From the NCBI RefSeq assembly GCF_024171725.1, contig NZ_JAMTCG010000002.1, positions 310,001 through 374,000 on the forward strand: a stretch of 64,000 bases of DNA, read 5' to 3'. Shown here in pieces: positions 39,525 to 48,109 of the stretch. The stretch comes from Williamsia serinedens. Lineage in GTDB: Bacteria; Actinomycetota; Actinomycetes; Mycobacteriales; Mycobacteriaceae. A model generated the notes under the pieces. It was not told the DNA's origin. It searched no databases and saw nothing but the letters and a program-made list of their open reading frames with translations. The position numbers and the translations under genes are program-made. The stretch's first letter is position 1, and every line of letters starts with the position of its first letter.

Positions 39525-40580
39525 ATGAGTCTGACCATCGAACCCGACGGAACCGCCCCGACAGGCACGGTCGCCGACACGCTCGACATGCCCTGGCACT
39601 CCGCCCGCGGCTCGCGGCGCTCCCGCACCATCAACGGCTCCATGGGTCGCGCACTGCCTCTCATGTCGTCCGGCTGGGGTCTGCGGAGGTTCGGGCTCAG
39701 CACCGACGGACTGGTCCTCACGCCGTCACCGGCAATGATCCGACGGGCTCGACCCGTGATCAATCAGATGATGTGTCGCCTCAGCCCGGTCCCCCGCGGG
39801 ACCCGCGTGTCCCGGGTTCATCACCCCCGCGGCCTGCGCGGCGAGTGGGTGCACGGTCGTGGCGTCGGCCCCGGCGGCACCGTCATCTACTACCTGCACG
39901 GCAGCGGCTACGCGATCTGCACGCCCCGGACCCACCGTGGCCTCGTGTCGCGCCTGTCCACCCTGACCGACATGCCGGCGTTCGTCCTCGACTACCGCAA
40001 AGGGCCCGAACACCGTTTCCCCACCGGTGGCGACGACGCGATCGCCGGGTACCAGTGGCTGCTCGACAAGGGCTACTCGGCCGACCGCATCCTCGTCGCG
40101 GGCGACTCCGCGGGCGGGCACCTCGCGCTCGACCTGATCGCTCACAACCACCGCACGGGGACGCCGCAGCCGGGTGCGATGGTGCTGTTCTCGCCGCTGT
40201 CGGACCCGACCTTCTCGCTCGCGATGAAGCGGCACGAGGCAGGGCACCGCGATCCGCTCATCGACGCCCGCCTCGGCGCCCACGTGCTCGGCATGTACCT
40301 CGGCGACGTGGACCGCGACGACCCACGCCTGGTCCCGGAACTGACGTCCGACATGGCGCTGCCTCCCACCCTCGTGCAGGCGGGCAGCCTCGAGTGCATG
40401 AGCGACGACGCCCGCGACATCCACTCGCGGATCTCCGCCGCGGGCGGTCGCAGCGACCTGCAGATCTGGCCCGACCAGACCCACGTCTTCCAGATGTTCC
40501 CGGTGCTGACGCCCGAGTCCGGGCGGGCGCTGCGCGCCGCGGCCCACTTCGTCGACAAGGTGTTCACGCCCGCTCGCTGA
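39525..40580 (+). CDS. hormone-sensitive-lipase-type alpha/beta esterase
   Basis: A 351-residue HSL-family (Lip H/N/I-like) esterase, starting at ATG 39525 with GGAGG upstream. The oxyanion motif is HGSG at residues 125-128 (usually HGGG, so one Gly is Ser). Nucleophile Ser195 is in AGDSAGGHLAL. The Asp region is LVQAGSLECMSDDAR and the His is in WPDQTHVFQMF. There is no signal peptide; the first ~60 residues are polar. Substrates in mycobacteria are short- to medium-chain esters. It lies alone, convergent with the small membrane protein at 40591. Confidence 0.9.
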   Translation: MSLTIEPDGTAPTGTVADTLDMPWHSARGSRRSRTINGSMGRALPLMSSGWGLRRFGLSTDGLVLTPSPAMIRRARPVINQMMCRLSPVPRGTRVSRVHHPRGLRGEWVHGRGVGPGGTVIYYLHGSGYAICTPRTHRGLVSRLSTLTDMPAFVLDYRKGPEHRFPTGGDDAIAGYQWLLDKGYSADRILVAGDSAGGHLALDLIAHNHRTGTPQPGAMVLFSPLSDPTFSLAMKRHEAGHRDPLIDARLGAHVLGMYLGDVDRDDPRLVPELTSDMALPPTLVQAGSLECMSDDARDIHSRISAAGGRSDLQIWPDQTHVFQMFPVLTPESGRALRAAAHFVDKVFTPAR

Positions 40581-40590
40581 CGTCCGCAGG

Positions 40591-41109
40591 TCAGGCCACC
40601 CGCGGAGCAGAGGTCCGCGGCGTACGGACCACGAGTGCCGTCACGCGCCCGCCGACCATCGTCAGGGCCCACAGCACGAAGAACGGTGCGATCACCGCCG
40701 GCGTCAGATGCAGTCTCGCCATCTGCTCACCCACCCACGTGCGGAACGACGCGTCGTCGGACACCGCCCAGACGAACACCACACGCAGGAGCATCGCGGT
40801 GGCCCACACCGCGAGGAACGCCGTCCCACACCGTGTCATCCGCTTCCCCGTCGCCGCGTCGATCCACGACCTCGTCGTCGCGGTCGCGAGGCCGGCGAAC
40901 ACCAGCCCGACGCCGACGGCGACCGCGTAGGCGGCCAGGCTGTGTGCGTCGGTGGGCGCCGCCTCGAGGTACGAGAACCCGACGCCGACGACGATCCCCA
41001 CCGACGCGAGGATGCGATGCGTCGACAGGCTGCGCGTCCCGAACTGCGTGACCAGCATCAGGGCGAAGAAGCCGCCGCTCATCACGATGGACTGGGTCAG
41101 ATCCGACAT
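40591..41109 (-). CDS. small polytopic membrane protein (CcdC/DUF1453-like), copy 1
   Basis: A 172-residue protein with four or five membrane helices and a conserved-looking cytosolic loop TTRSWIDAATGKRMTRCGTA followed by FLAVW. The same architecture, including W-x-D, a Gly/Arg pair, M-[ST]-R and G-T-A, recurs in the gene at 46196-46678, so the two are probably paralogues. It starts at ATG 41109 with GAGGAGG upstream and is divergent from the kinase gene at 41274. Assignment to DUF1453 is tentative; function unknown. Confidence 0.78.
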   Translation of the reverse strand: MSDLTQSIVMSGGFFALMLVTQFGTRSLSTHRILASVGIVVGVGFSYLEAAPTDAHSLAAYAVAVGVGLVFAGLATATTRSWIDAATGKRMTRCGTAFLAVWATAMLLRVVFVWAVSDDASFRTWVGEQMARLHLTPAVIAPFFVLWALTMVGGRVTALVVRTPRTSAPRVA

Positions 41110-41273
41110 GGGACCTCCTCGATCGATCCGCCGGCCGGGTGCCTGACGGGGTCGAGGACAACGGTCGTCGTCGGCGGCGGCCATCGGATCGGCCCGCAGA
41201 CCGACCCCGGGTGGATCCCGCGCTCCACCCACAGGAGGAGCCGCTCGCCCGTCCGGGGTGGCATCGTCGTGCC

Positions 41274-42452
41274 ATGCCCTCGCCGCGCTCGCTGCTCGCC
41301 TCCGCGCTGCCGGCGGCTGCACGACGGGACTTCGGCGAATACGGCGACGATGCCCCAGGACGGTTCTTCGCTCTCGTCAACCCCGCCCTGATGGTGTGGG
41401 CCTGGGTGACGGTCCCGCGCCAGGTCGACGGCACCCTGCGGATCGCCGCTCTCGTGCTGCTCGCGGTGGTCTCGGTCGTCCTCGTGCTGCGGCTGTTCCG
41501 GCCGCCGGCGATCGGACCCTCGCTGTGGTTCCCGGTGATGCTCGGGGGCGCGATCGCCGCGGGCGTGCTGTTCGCCGTCGCGCCGGGCGGGGTGGCGCCT
41601 GCGTTCGCCCCGGTGATCGCCGGCGCGTCGGGGTTCCTTTTCGAGACGCGCCGGGCACTCGTCGTGGCGGGGGTCGCCTCGATCACCGCCGCGGTCGGGA
41701 TGGTCACGCGCTTCGACGACGCCCGGTACGCCTGGGTCGTCGTCCTGGGCCTCGCCGTGCTCGTGGGGATGACACGGCGCGACCGCGTCCGGACGCTCGT
41801 CCTGATGCGCGAGAAGATCGAACAGACCGACCGCGCGATCGCCTCGGAGGCACGTGCTCAGGTGCTCGCCGAACGCGCTCGTGTCGCCCGTGAGATCCAC
41901 GACGTGCTCGCCCACTCGCTGTCCGGGGTGAACATGCAGCTGAACCTGGTCGAGGCGCTCATGGAGGACGGCCGCGACGACGACGCCCGCGTCGCGGTGG
42001 CCACGGCACGATCGCTGGTGACCGACGGGCTCGGGGAGGCACGCCGGGCGGTCTACGCCCTCCGCGACGAGTCGGGAGACCTCGTGGGCGCACTCCGCCC
42101 GCTCGTGGCCGGCACCACCGAGTCGGTCGCCGTCGAGGGCACGCCGCGCCCGGTCGACGCCGACGTCGTCGCGCACCTGACCCGCATCGTCGGCGAGGCC
42201 CTGACCAACGCCCGTCGGCACGCGCCGGGCAGCCCCGCGCACGTGTCGGTCGTCTTCGCTCTCGGCCTGCTCACCGTGTCCGTCGAGAACGCCACGCCGA
42301 CCGGCGATCCCCGCTTCCTCGACGGCGCCGGTCTCGGACTCACGGGCATGCGCGAGCGGGCCGACGAGATCGGTGCGACGCTGGTCGCCGGACCGCGCGT
42401 CGACGGCGACCTCGCGGGCGGGTGGCTGGTGCGGGTGGAGGTGACGACGTGA
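41274..42452 (+). CDS. sensor histidine kinase (HisKA_3 family)
   Basis: A 392-residue kinase with six N-terminal membrane helices (about 30-166), a dimerisation helix, phospho-acceptor His209 (RVAREIHDVLAHSL), and an HATPase domain with GEALTNARRHAPGS and GLGLTGMRERADEIGA. ATG 41274 has only a weak ribosome site (GGGGTGG); the frame is open further upstream. The stop is coupled to the regulator gene by a GTGA overlap. It is the second DesK-type pair within 6 kb and not obviously linked to a transporter. Confidence 0.9.
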   Translation: MPSPRSLLASALPAAARRDFGEYGDDAPGRFFALVNPALMVWAWVTVPRQVDGTLRIAALVLLAVVSVVLVLRLFRPPAIGPSLWFPVMLGGAIAAGVLFAVAPGGVAPAFAPVIAGASGFLFETRRALVVAGVASITAAVGMVTRFDDARYAWVVVLGLAVLVGMTRRDRVRTLVLMREKIEQTDRAIASEARAQVLAERARVAREIHDVLAHSLSGVNMQLNLVEALMEDGRDDDARVAVATARSLVTDGLGEARRAVYALRDESGDLVGALRPLVAGTTESVAVEGTPRPVDADVVAHLTRIVGEALTNARRHAPGSPAHVSVVFALGLLTVSVENATPTGDPRFLDGAGLGLTGMRERADEIGATLVAGPRVDGDLAGGWLVRVEVTT

Positions 42453-43111
42453 CCGACACGATCCGCGTGGTCGTGGCCGACGACCAGACGACGATCCGCG
42501 AGGCCGTCGCGGCCATGCTCGATCTCCAGCCGGACATCGACGTCGTCGCCACCGCGGCCGACGGGGCGACGCTGGTGTCCGCGGTGGGCCAGGCGAACCC
42601 CGACGTGGTCCTCACCGACCTCCGTATGCCCGGCGTCGACGGCGCGGCCGCCACGCGACAGATCGGCGAGTCGCACCCGGGGTTGCCGGTCGTCGTGCTC
42701 ACCACGTTCGACGACGACGCCTCGGTGTTCGCCGCGCTCGACGCCGGAGCCGTCGGCTATCTGACGAAGGACGCCGATCGACACGAACTCGCAGCGGCCA
42801 TCCGCGCAGCCGCCGCGGGTCAGTCGGTCCTCGACCGCTCGGTGCAGCAGCGACTCGTCGCGGCGATGCGGCCGTCGGGTCCGCCCGGACCCGGAACAGA
42901 CGTGACCGGCGTCGGCGCGCTGACCGCGCGCGAACGAGAAGTACTGGTGCACATGGCCGACGGGCTCAGCAACCGCGAGATCGCGGCCGCGTTGTTCGTC
43001 TCCGAGTCGACCGTGAAGACACACATCAACAACGCGTTCGCCAAGCTCGACGTCCGGGACCGGGCGCAGGCCGTCGCCCTCGCCTACCGATCGGGGATCG
43101 CGCGCGGGTGA
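42449..43111 (+). CDS. NarL/LuxR-type response regulator
   Basis: A 220-residue regulator: acidic pair Asp11-Asp12, phospho-acceptor Asp57 (VVLTDLRMPG), Lys in GYLTKDADRHE, then the LuxR helix-turn-helix (GALTAREREVLVHMADGLS, NREIAAALFVSESTVKTHIN). GTG 42449 overlaps the kinase stop. Its own stop (43109-43111) directly abuts the stop codon of the convergent dehalogenase, with no intergenic base. Confidence 0.94.
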   Translation: MTDTIRVVVADDQTTIREAVAAMLDLQPDIDVVATAADGATLVSAVGQANPDVVLTDLRMPGVDGAAATRQIGESHPGLPVVVLTTFDDDASVFAALDAGAVGYLTKDADRHELAAAIRAAAAGQSVLDRSVQQRLVAAMRPSGPPGPGTDVTGVGALTAREREVLVHMADGLSNREIAAALFVSESTVKTHINNAFAKLDVRDRAQAVALAYRSGIARG

Positions 43112-44011
43112 TCAGACCCCGCCCTCGTGGAGGAACCCCACGATGTGCGCCGCGATCTCCTCACCCTTGTCCTCCTGCAGGAAGTGGGCCGCGCCCGCGA
43201 CGGTCACCTGCTCTCCCGCCGTGGGGATCAGGTCGGTGAACACCTGACCCGACTTCGGGTGCGGGAACACGGGATCGCTGTCGGAGAAGGCCAGCAGCGT
43301 CGGGACCTCCCAGCGCGACAACACGTCGGCGACGCCTCGGAGCACCTCTGCGCCCGGGTCGCTCTCCTCCACCGGGACCAGCAGCGGGAACTGTGCCGCA
43401 CCGGCTTTCGACTCGACAGTCGGGAACGGTGCGTCGTAGGCGGCGATCACCTCGGCCGGCACGTCGGTGACCGTCGCGCCCTGGATGATCCGACCGACGG
43501 GCAGGTCGGGGTTCTTCGCAGCGAAGTCCCGCCAGGCCAGGAACCCCCTGCTCACCCGACCGCTGAAGAGGCCGGTGTTCATGATGACGAGGTTCGCCAC
43601 GCGGTCGCGGTGCTCGGTGGCCCACCGCAGCCCGATCGGCCCGCCCCAGTCCTGGACGACGACGGTCGCGTCGGTCACCTCGAGGTGGTCGAGCACGGCG
43701 TCGGCGATCGCGGAGTGGCGGTCGAAGGAGTACCAGTCGCGGTCCGTCGGCTTGTCCGACCGCCCGAAACCGGCGTGGTCGTGGGCGATCACGCGGTGGC
43801 CCGCGGCGGCGAGCGGGCGGATCATCCTGCGGTACAGGTAGGACCACGTCGGCTCACCGTGGAACAGCACGATCGGCCCACCGGTGGGCGGGCCGTCGGG
43901 TGCGACGTCGACGTGGTGGATGCGCAGACCGTCGACATCGACGTACTGCGGCGGGAAGTCCCACCCGGGCAGGTCGTCGAAGCGCTCGTCGGGGGTGCGG
44001 AAGACATCCAT
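43112..44011 (-). CDS. dhmA: haloalkane dehalogenase (DhmA/Rv2296-like)
   Basis: A 299-residue alpha/beta hydrolase that hydrolyses carbon-halogen bonds; M. tuberculosis Rv2296 is a close parallel in length and N terminus (MD-x-RTPD-x-RF). Visible active-site elements are HGEPTWSYLYR (Glu53, Trp56), nucleophile Asp121 with Trp122 (VVQDWGGPIG), an acidic residue in FSDSDPVF, and His276 in GAAHFLQED. ATG 44011 fits the family N terminus; an ATG at 44023 overlaps the LysR gene stop as ATGA. It is therefore probably co-transcribed with that regulator. Natural substrates are unknown for this group. Confidence 0.9.
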   Translation of the reverse strand: MDVFRTPDERFDDLPGWDFPPQYVDVDGLRIHHVDVAPDGPPTGGPIVLFHGEPTWSYLYRRMIRPLAAAGHRVIAHDHAGFGRSDKPTDRDWYSFDRHSAIADAVLDHLEVTDATVVVQDWGGPIGLRWATEHRDRVANLVIMNTGLFSGRVSRGFLAWRDFAAKNPDLPVGRIIQGATVTDVPAEVIAAYDAPFPTVESKAGAAQFPLLVPVEESDPGAEVLRGVADVLSRWEVPTLLAFSDSDPVFPHPKSGQVFTDLIPTAGEQVTVAGAAHFLQEDKGEEIAAHIVGFLHEGGV

Positions 44012-44019
44012 GGCCCTGA

Positions 44020-44892
44020 TCATCCTCTCCGCTCGACGACGAAATCCCGGAACCGGGCCGCCGCCCCGACGAGCGGGCGATCGCGGCGCCAGATCAGGAC
44101 GATCTCGCGGGTCGTCTGCGGCCCCGCCAGCGGGACGAGGACGACGTCGGCGGCGAGCGGGCCGGTGTCCTCGATCGGCATCACCGCGACTCCGAGCCCG
44201 GCGCCGACCAGCCCGGCGATGGTGCCCAGCTCGGTGGTCTCGAACGTGATGTCGGGGCGGAAGTCCTCGGCGGCGCAGAGCTCGTCGAGGATGCGGCGCA
44301 TGCCGAAGCCGGCCTCCATCGCGACGAACGGCTCGGTCGCCACCTCCGCCAACGACACCTCCGCCCGGTCCACGAGGTGGTGGTCGGCCGGGACGGCCAA
44401 CCCCAGTCGCTGGGTGAGGAGCGGCGCCCACACGAGGTCGGAGCCGGTGGGTCGGGGCGAGACGATCGCGAGATCGGCGTCGTCGGAACGGACGCGGTCG
44501 GCCACCACCTCGGCGGCGTCCTGGAACAGGGTGAACGCCACGTGCGCCTCGCGGCGGAATCCGCCGATCAGCTCGGGGACCAGTCGGATGCCGAACGAGT
44601 GGAGGAACGCCAGACGCACCGTCCCCTGCACCGGATCCACCATCGCGCGGACCGCCGCGCGGCCGGCGTCCATCTCCGCCCGCGCTCGCCGGCAGTGGTC
44701 GAGGTAGGCGCGCCCGCGGTCGTTCAGCGACAGTCGGCGGCCGACACGGTCGAACAGCTCGGTCCCGAGTTCCCGTTCGAGGCGACCGAGCATGCGCGAC
44801 AGCGTCGGTTGCGAGAGATGCAACTCGGCGGCCGCGGCCGAGACGTTCTCCGCCTCGGCCAGTTCGACGAACCAGTCCATCTCCGACCGCAT
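44020..44892 (-). CDS. LysR-family transcriptional regulator
   Basis: A 290-residue LTTR. The N-terminal winged helix (WFVELAEAENVSAAAAELHL, SQPTLSRMLGRLERELGTEL) precedes the substrate-binding domain (VRLAFLHSFGIRLVPEL; GLGVAVMPIED). It starts at ATG 44892 or 44880. It lies upstream of the dehalogenase on the same strand and divergent from the MFS exporter, with an LTTR-box-like palindrome in the 82-nt gap. Control of the exporter is the most likely role. Confidence 0.92.
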   Translation of the reverse strand: MRSEMDWFVELAEAENVSAAAAELHLSQPTLSRMLGRLERELGTELFDRVGRRLSLNDRGRAYLDHCRRARAEMDAGRAAVRAMVDPVQGTVRLAFLHSFGIRLVPELIGGFRREAHVAFTLFQDAAEVVADRVRSDDADLAIVSPRPTGSDLVWAPLLTQRLGLAVPADHHLVDRAEVSLAEVATEPFVAMEAGFGMRRILDELCAAEDFRPDITFETTELGTIAGLVGAGLGVAVMPIEDTGPLAADVVLVPLAGPQTTREIVLIWRRDRPLVGAAARFRDFVVERRG

Positions 44893-44901
44893 GCAGCAAT
44901 T

Positions 44902-44916
44902 ATGCGTCCAGTGCAT
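44902..44916. promoter_or_regulatory. LysR-box-like palindrome
   Basis: ATGC-N7-GCAT, flanked by T and A-rich bases, lies between the LysR gene and the divergent MFS gene, close to the T-N11-A pattern of LTTR sites. Confidence 0.5.
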
Positions 44917-44974
44917 CAGGAGGGCGCGAAAGATTCATTTCTGTTCGGAACGGATCGGCGTCAGTGTTGTTGTC

Positions 44975-46213
44975 ATGACGATGACCACCGCGCGCACCGC
45001 ACCCGCACCCGCCGCCACCGGTCATGTCGCCGGGTCGCGACAGTTCCGCAACGCGACGGTGGCGATGTTCGCGGCCGGGATGGCCGCGTTCATGGCGATG
45101 TACCACGTGCAGGCGATGCTCCCCGTGTTCTCCGAGCACTTCGGGGTGTCCCCGACGACGTCGGCGCTCACCGTGTCGCTGACGACCGGTTTCCTGGCCT
45201 TCGCGATCATCCCGGTCAGCGTGCTGTCGGAGCGGTACGGGCGGATCAAGGTCATGGTGGTCTCCGCGGTCGCCGCATCGCTGCTCGGCCTCGCACTCCC
45301 GTGGTCGCCGTCGATCGAGGTCCTGCTGGCCGGTCGCGCGGTCGTCGGGATCCTCTGCGCGGGTGTGCCCGCTGTCGCCATGGCCTACCTGGCCGAGGAG
45401 ATCGACGGCGCCTCGCTCGGCAAGGCGATGGGCTACTACGTGTCCGGTACGACGATCGGCGGGTTGACCGGTCGACTGGTGCCCGGCCTCGCCGCGGACG
45501 TCGTCGACTGGCGGTGGGCCCTCGAGATCGCCTGCCTGGTCTCGCTGACCTTCGCCCTGGTGTTCATCCGACTCGTCCCCGCGTCACGCAACTTCGAGCC
45601 CCAGACCATCGCGGTGCGTGAGGTGATCGGCAACCTGGCCGGGCACCTCCGAGACGTCCCCATGCTCTGCCTGTTCGGCTTGGCGTTCCTGCTCATGGGC
45701 GGGTTCGTCACGGTCTACAACTTCCTGTCGTTCCGCCTGCTCGCCTCGCCGTTCTCGTTGCCGCAGAGCGTCGTCGGGATCGTGTTCGTCATGTATCTGG
45801 CGGGGACGTTCTCCTCGACGTGGGCCGGCCGCATGTCCGACCGGGTCGGCCGCGGGCGTGTGCTGGCGGTGGCGATCGGCGTGATGGCGGTCGGGCTCGT
45901 CGTCACGCTCCCCGACTGGCTGCCCTCCACGCTGCTCGGTGTCCTGCTGTTCACCGGCGGATTCTTCGGGGCGCACTCGACGGCCAGTGGGTGGGTCGGT
46001 GCCCGCGCGACAGCCCATCGCGCAGAGGCGTCGTCGCTCTACCTGTTCGGGTACTACCTCGGCAGCTCGGTCGTCGGCGCGCTCGGCGGCATCGCGTTCA
46101 GCGGATTCGGGTGGGCCGGCATCGTCGTCTACACCGGCGTGCTGATGGTGGTGGCCATCGCACTCGCCACCACCGTCATCACCCGCACCCGTCGGTCACC
46201 CGTGGAGAGCTGA
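44975..46213 (+). CDS. MFS transporter (YnfM-like exporter)
   Basis: A 412-residue major facilitator with twelve predicted helices. The first cytosolic loop SERYGRIKVMVVSAVAAS is the MFS motif-A region, and a related SDRVGRGRVLAVAIG follows helix 8 in the second half. A polar 25-residue N terminus precedes helix 1. It starts at ATG 44975. The last 18 nt overlap the convergent small membrane protein gene. Divergence from a LysR gene suggests inducible export of a small organic compound. Confidence 0.9.
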   Translation: MTMTTARTAPAPAATGHVAGSRQFRNATVAMFAAGMAAFMAMYHVQAMLPVFSEHFGVSPTTSALTVSLTTGFLAFAIIPVSVLSERYGRIKVMVVSAVAASLLGLALPWSPSIEVLLAGRAVVGILCAGVPAVAMAYLAEEIDGASLGKAMGYYVSGTTIGGLTGRLVPGLAADVVDWRWALEIACLVSLTFALVFIRLVPASRNFEPQTIAVREVIGNLAGHLRDVPMLCLFGLAFLLMGGFVTVYNFLSFRLLASPFSLPQSVVGIVFVMYLAGTFSSTWAGRMSDRVGRGRVLAVAIGVMAVGLVVTLPDWLPSTLLGVLLFTGGFFGAHSTASGWVGARATAHRAEASSLYLFGYYLGSSVVGALGGIAFSGFGWAGIVVYTGVLMVVAIALATTVITRTRRSPVES

Positions 46214-46678
46214 CGACACCGGCTGCTTCACCGGCGCGGCGGTCAGCGACCGTGCCCGCCACTGCACGACGAGAAGCTGCGCCAGCAGCATCGTGCCGAT
46301 GTAGAGCACGATCGTCGCCGACCCGGCGCCGTGCCCGGCGAGCATGTCCAGCCCGACGTGCACCGCGAGGCCCACGATCCACAACACGAGCGTCATCGCC
46401 GTCCCCCGCGACATGAGCCGTCCCTGCTCGTCCCGCCAGATCCGCACGGTGAGTCCCCGCGCGACCGCGAACGCGACACCGACCGCGGCAGACGACGCAA
46501 TGACGGCCAGCGCGACGCCCGACAGGTGGTGATGGTCGACGAACTGCGCCGCCGACACCAGCCCGATCACGGTGACGATCAGCGCGCCCTTCGGCGAGTC
46601 CTTCACCTGCCGCGGAGACATCTGCCGCGTCAGGATCCACCCCAGGACCAGCAACCCCACGACCACGTTCACCAGCAT
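46196..46678 (-). CDS. small polytopic membrane protein (CcdC/DUF1453-like), copy 2
   Basis: A protein of about 160 residues with four or five membrane helices and a central loop TVRIWRDEQGRLMSRGTAMT that parallels the loop of the gene at 40591-41109. GGAGG lies 9 nt before ATG 46678; an earlier ATG (46684) and GTG (46687) sit too close to that site. A His-rich spot (VDHHHLSG) is in an external loop. The 3' end overlaps the MFS gene by 18 nt. Function unknown. Confidence 0.78.
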   Translation of the reverse strand: MLVNVVVGLLVLGWILTRQMSPRQVKDSPKGALIVTVIGLVSAAQFVDHHHLSGVALAVIASSAAVGVAFAVARGLTVRIWRDEQGRLMSRGTAMTLVLWIVGLAVHVGLDMLAGHGAGSATIVLYIGTMLLAQLLVVQWRARSLTAAPVKQPVSSALHG

Positions 46679-46861
46679 CGCCATCACCCTCCGGTCTGTG
46701 TCGCCCCGGCTGTCGGGGCACGCATCTCAGAGTCGCCGGATCGGCGCGCACCCGGATCGGCCCGCGGGTGGAGGTCGGGTGGAGATCGTTCCTGCCCCGT
46801 TCGTCCGGATCGTCCGTACGGATCGGATACGTTGCTCCCGGTAACGACTCGAGGAGGTGGC

Positions 46862-48109
46862 ATGGACCGGTCGCAGATGATCGGGGCGGTCGCTGCGGCG
46901 TCCGGTGGCTGCGGGGCCCTCCTCAGCCTCACCACGGCACGCCAGTTCGTCGGACGCGACGCCGCGCTCGGTGACGTCGTCGTCCATGCGCCGGAGACGG
47001 CGGCTGCGGTCGGGATCGTCGTCGCGATCCTCGCCGCGGCGCTGACCGCGGGGCGCGACGCGGCCGCCCCGGCTGTCGCCGCGGTGGGTCTCGTCGGCGT
47101 GGCCGCGACGGTCGACTCGAGCACGCACTCGTGGGCGGCGGCATGGATCACCTCGGTGCTCGCGGGTCTCGCTGTCGGCCGGCTGGTCGCCTGGGCCTCG
47201 CATCGCGCGGTGGTCATCGCGCTCGCGGCCGGCGCCGTCGTCGGGGCGACGGTCTCCTTCCCGCTCCGGCATCCACTGACGATCGTCGTCGACGGCCCGA
47301 ACCCGGAGCACGCCGTCGACACACGCTCCGTGGGCACCGCGCTCGCGGTGATCTCGCTGATCTGTCTCGTGATGGCGACGTGGCGGGTGCGGTCGGTGCC
47401 GTCCGATGAGGCTGCCCCCATCGCGCGCGTCGTGGCCGTCTGCCTCGGGATAACCGCCGTCGCCTGGGCGCTCGGGATCTGGTTCGAGTCCGCCCAGCCG
47501 ATCAAGGACTGGTACTGGGGGTGGTTGCTGGTCCCCACCGTGCTCCTCGGCGCGGTCATGCTGCGACGACGCGGTGGCCCAACCGTTCTCGTCGTCGCAC
47601 TCGCGTGGGCGGTCATCCACTCCGCCGACCTGAGTTGGCTCCCGGACGTCGCCTGGCTTCTCGTGCTGGCCCCTCTCGCCGCCGTCGGCGTCGTGGTGGG
47701 TCGGCGTGTCACCCGCCCGGAGCTCCTCCTTGTGGTGCTCGTCCCCTGTGCCGCAACCTGGTTGATCACCGGCGGCGCCATGAGTCGGGCGTTCTCCGTC
47801 CTGGCACTGTTCGTGGTCCCGGTCGTGGTCGTCGCGGCGTTCACCTCCGAGGTGCGGCGTGGGCCGGTGTCGCCGGGGGTTCTCGCGACGGCCTTCACCG
47901 CCGTGGCGCTCTGGAAGACCTCTCCGCGGGCGGTGGTGTTCCTCGTGGCGAGCTTCGGCAAGTCGGAGTCCTACAGCGTTGATGTCGGTCGGTACTTCCT
48001 TCCGCAGAGCATCACCCTCGCCGCGCAGTACGTCCTACCGGCGGTGGCCACTCTCGGTATCTGCGCCGCCGCCCTTGTCGTGGTCCGACGACGGGTCAGC
48101 GATGCGTGA
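46862..48109 (+). CDS. polytopic membrane protein of unknown function, tandem copy A
   Basis: A 415-residue protein with about twelve membrane helices and no recognised domain. ATG 46862 has an ideal GAGGAGG site. An external loop after the fourth helix (HPLTIVVDGPNPEHAVDTRS) precedes a helix GTALAVISLICLVMATWR, and the C-terminal region contains SFGKSESYSVDVGRYFLPQS before the last helix. The next gene has the same overall layout and overlaps by 8 nt, so the two probably form a complex or arose by duplication. The genes around it give no functional clue. Confidence 0.8.
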   Translation: MDRSQMIGAVAAASGGCGALLSLTTARQFVGRDAALGDVVVHAPETAAAVGIVVAILAAALTAGRDAAAPAVAAVGLVGVAATVDSSTHSWAAAWITSVLAGLAVGRLVAWASHRAVVIALAAGAVVGATVSFPLRHPLTIVVDGPNPEHAVDTRSVGTALAVISLICLVMATWRVRSVPSDEAAPIARVVAVCLGITAVAWALGIWFESAQPIKDWYWGWLLVPTVLLGAVMLRRRGGPTVLVVALAWAVIHSADLSWLPDVAWLLVLAPLAAVGVVVGRRVTRPELLLVVLVPCAATWLITGGAMSRAFSVLALFVVPVVVVAAFTSEVRRGPVSPGVLATAFTAVALWKTSPRAVVFLVASFGKSESYSVDVGRYFLPQSITLAAQYVLPAVATLGICAAALVVVRRRVSDA

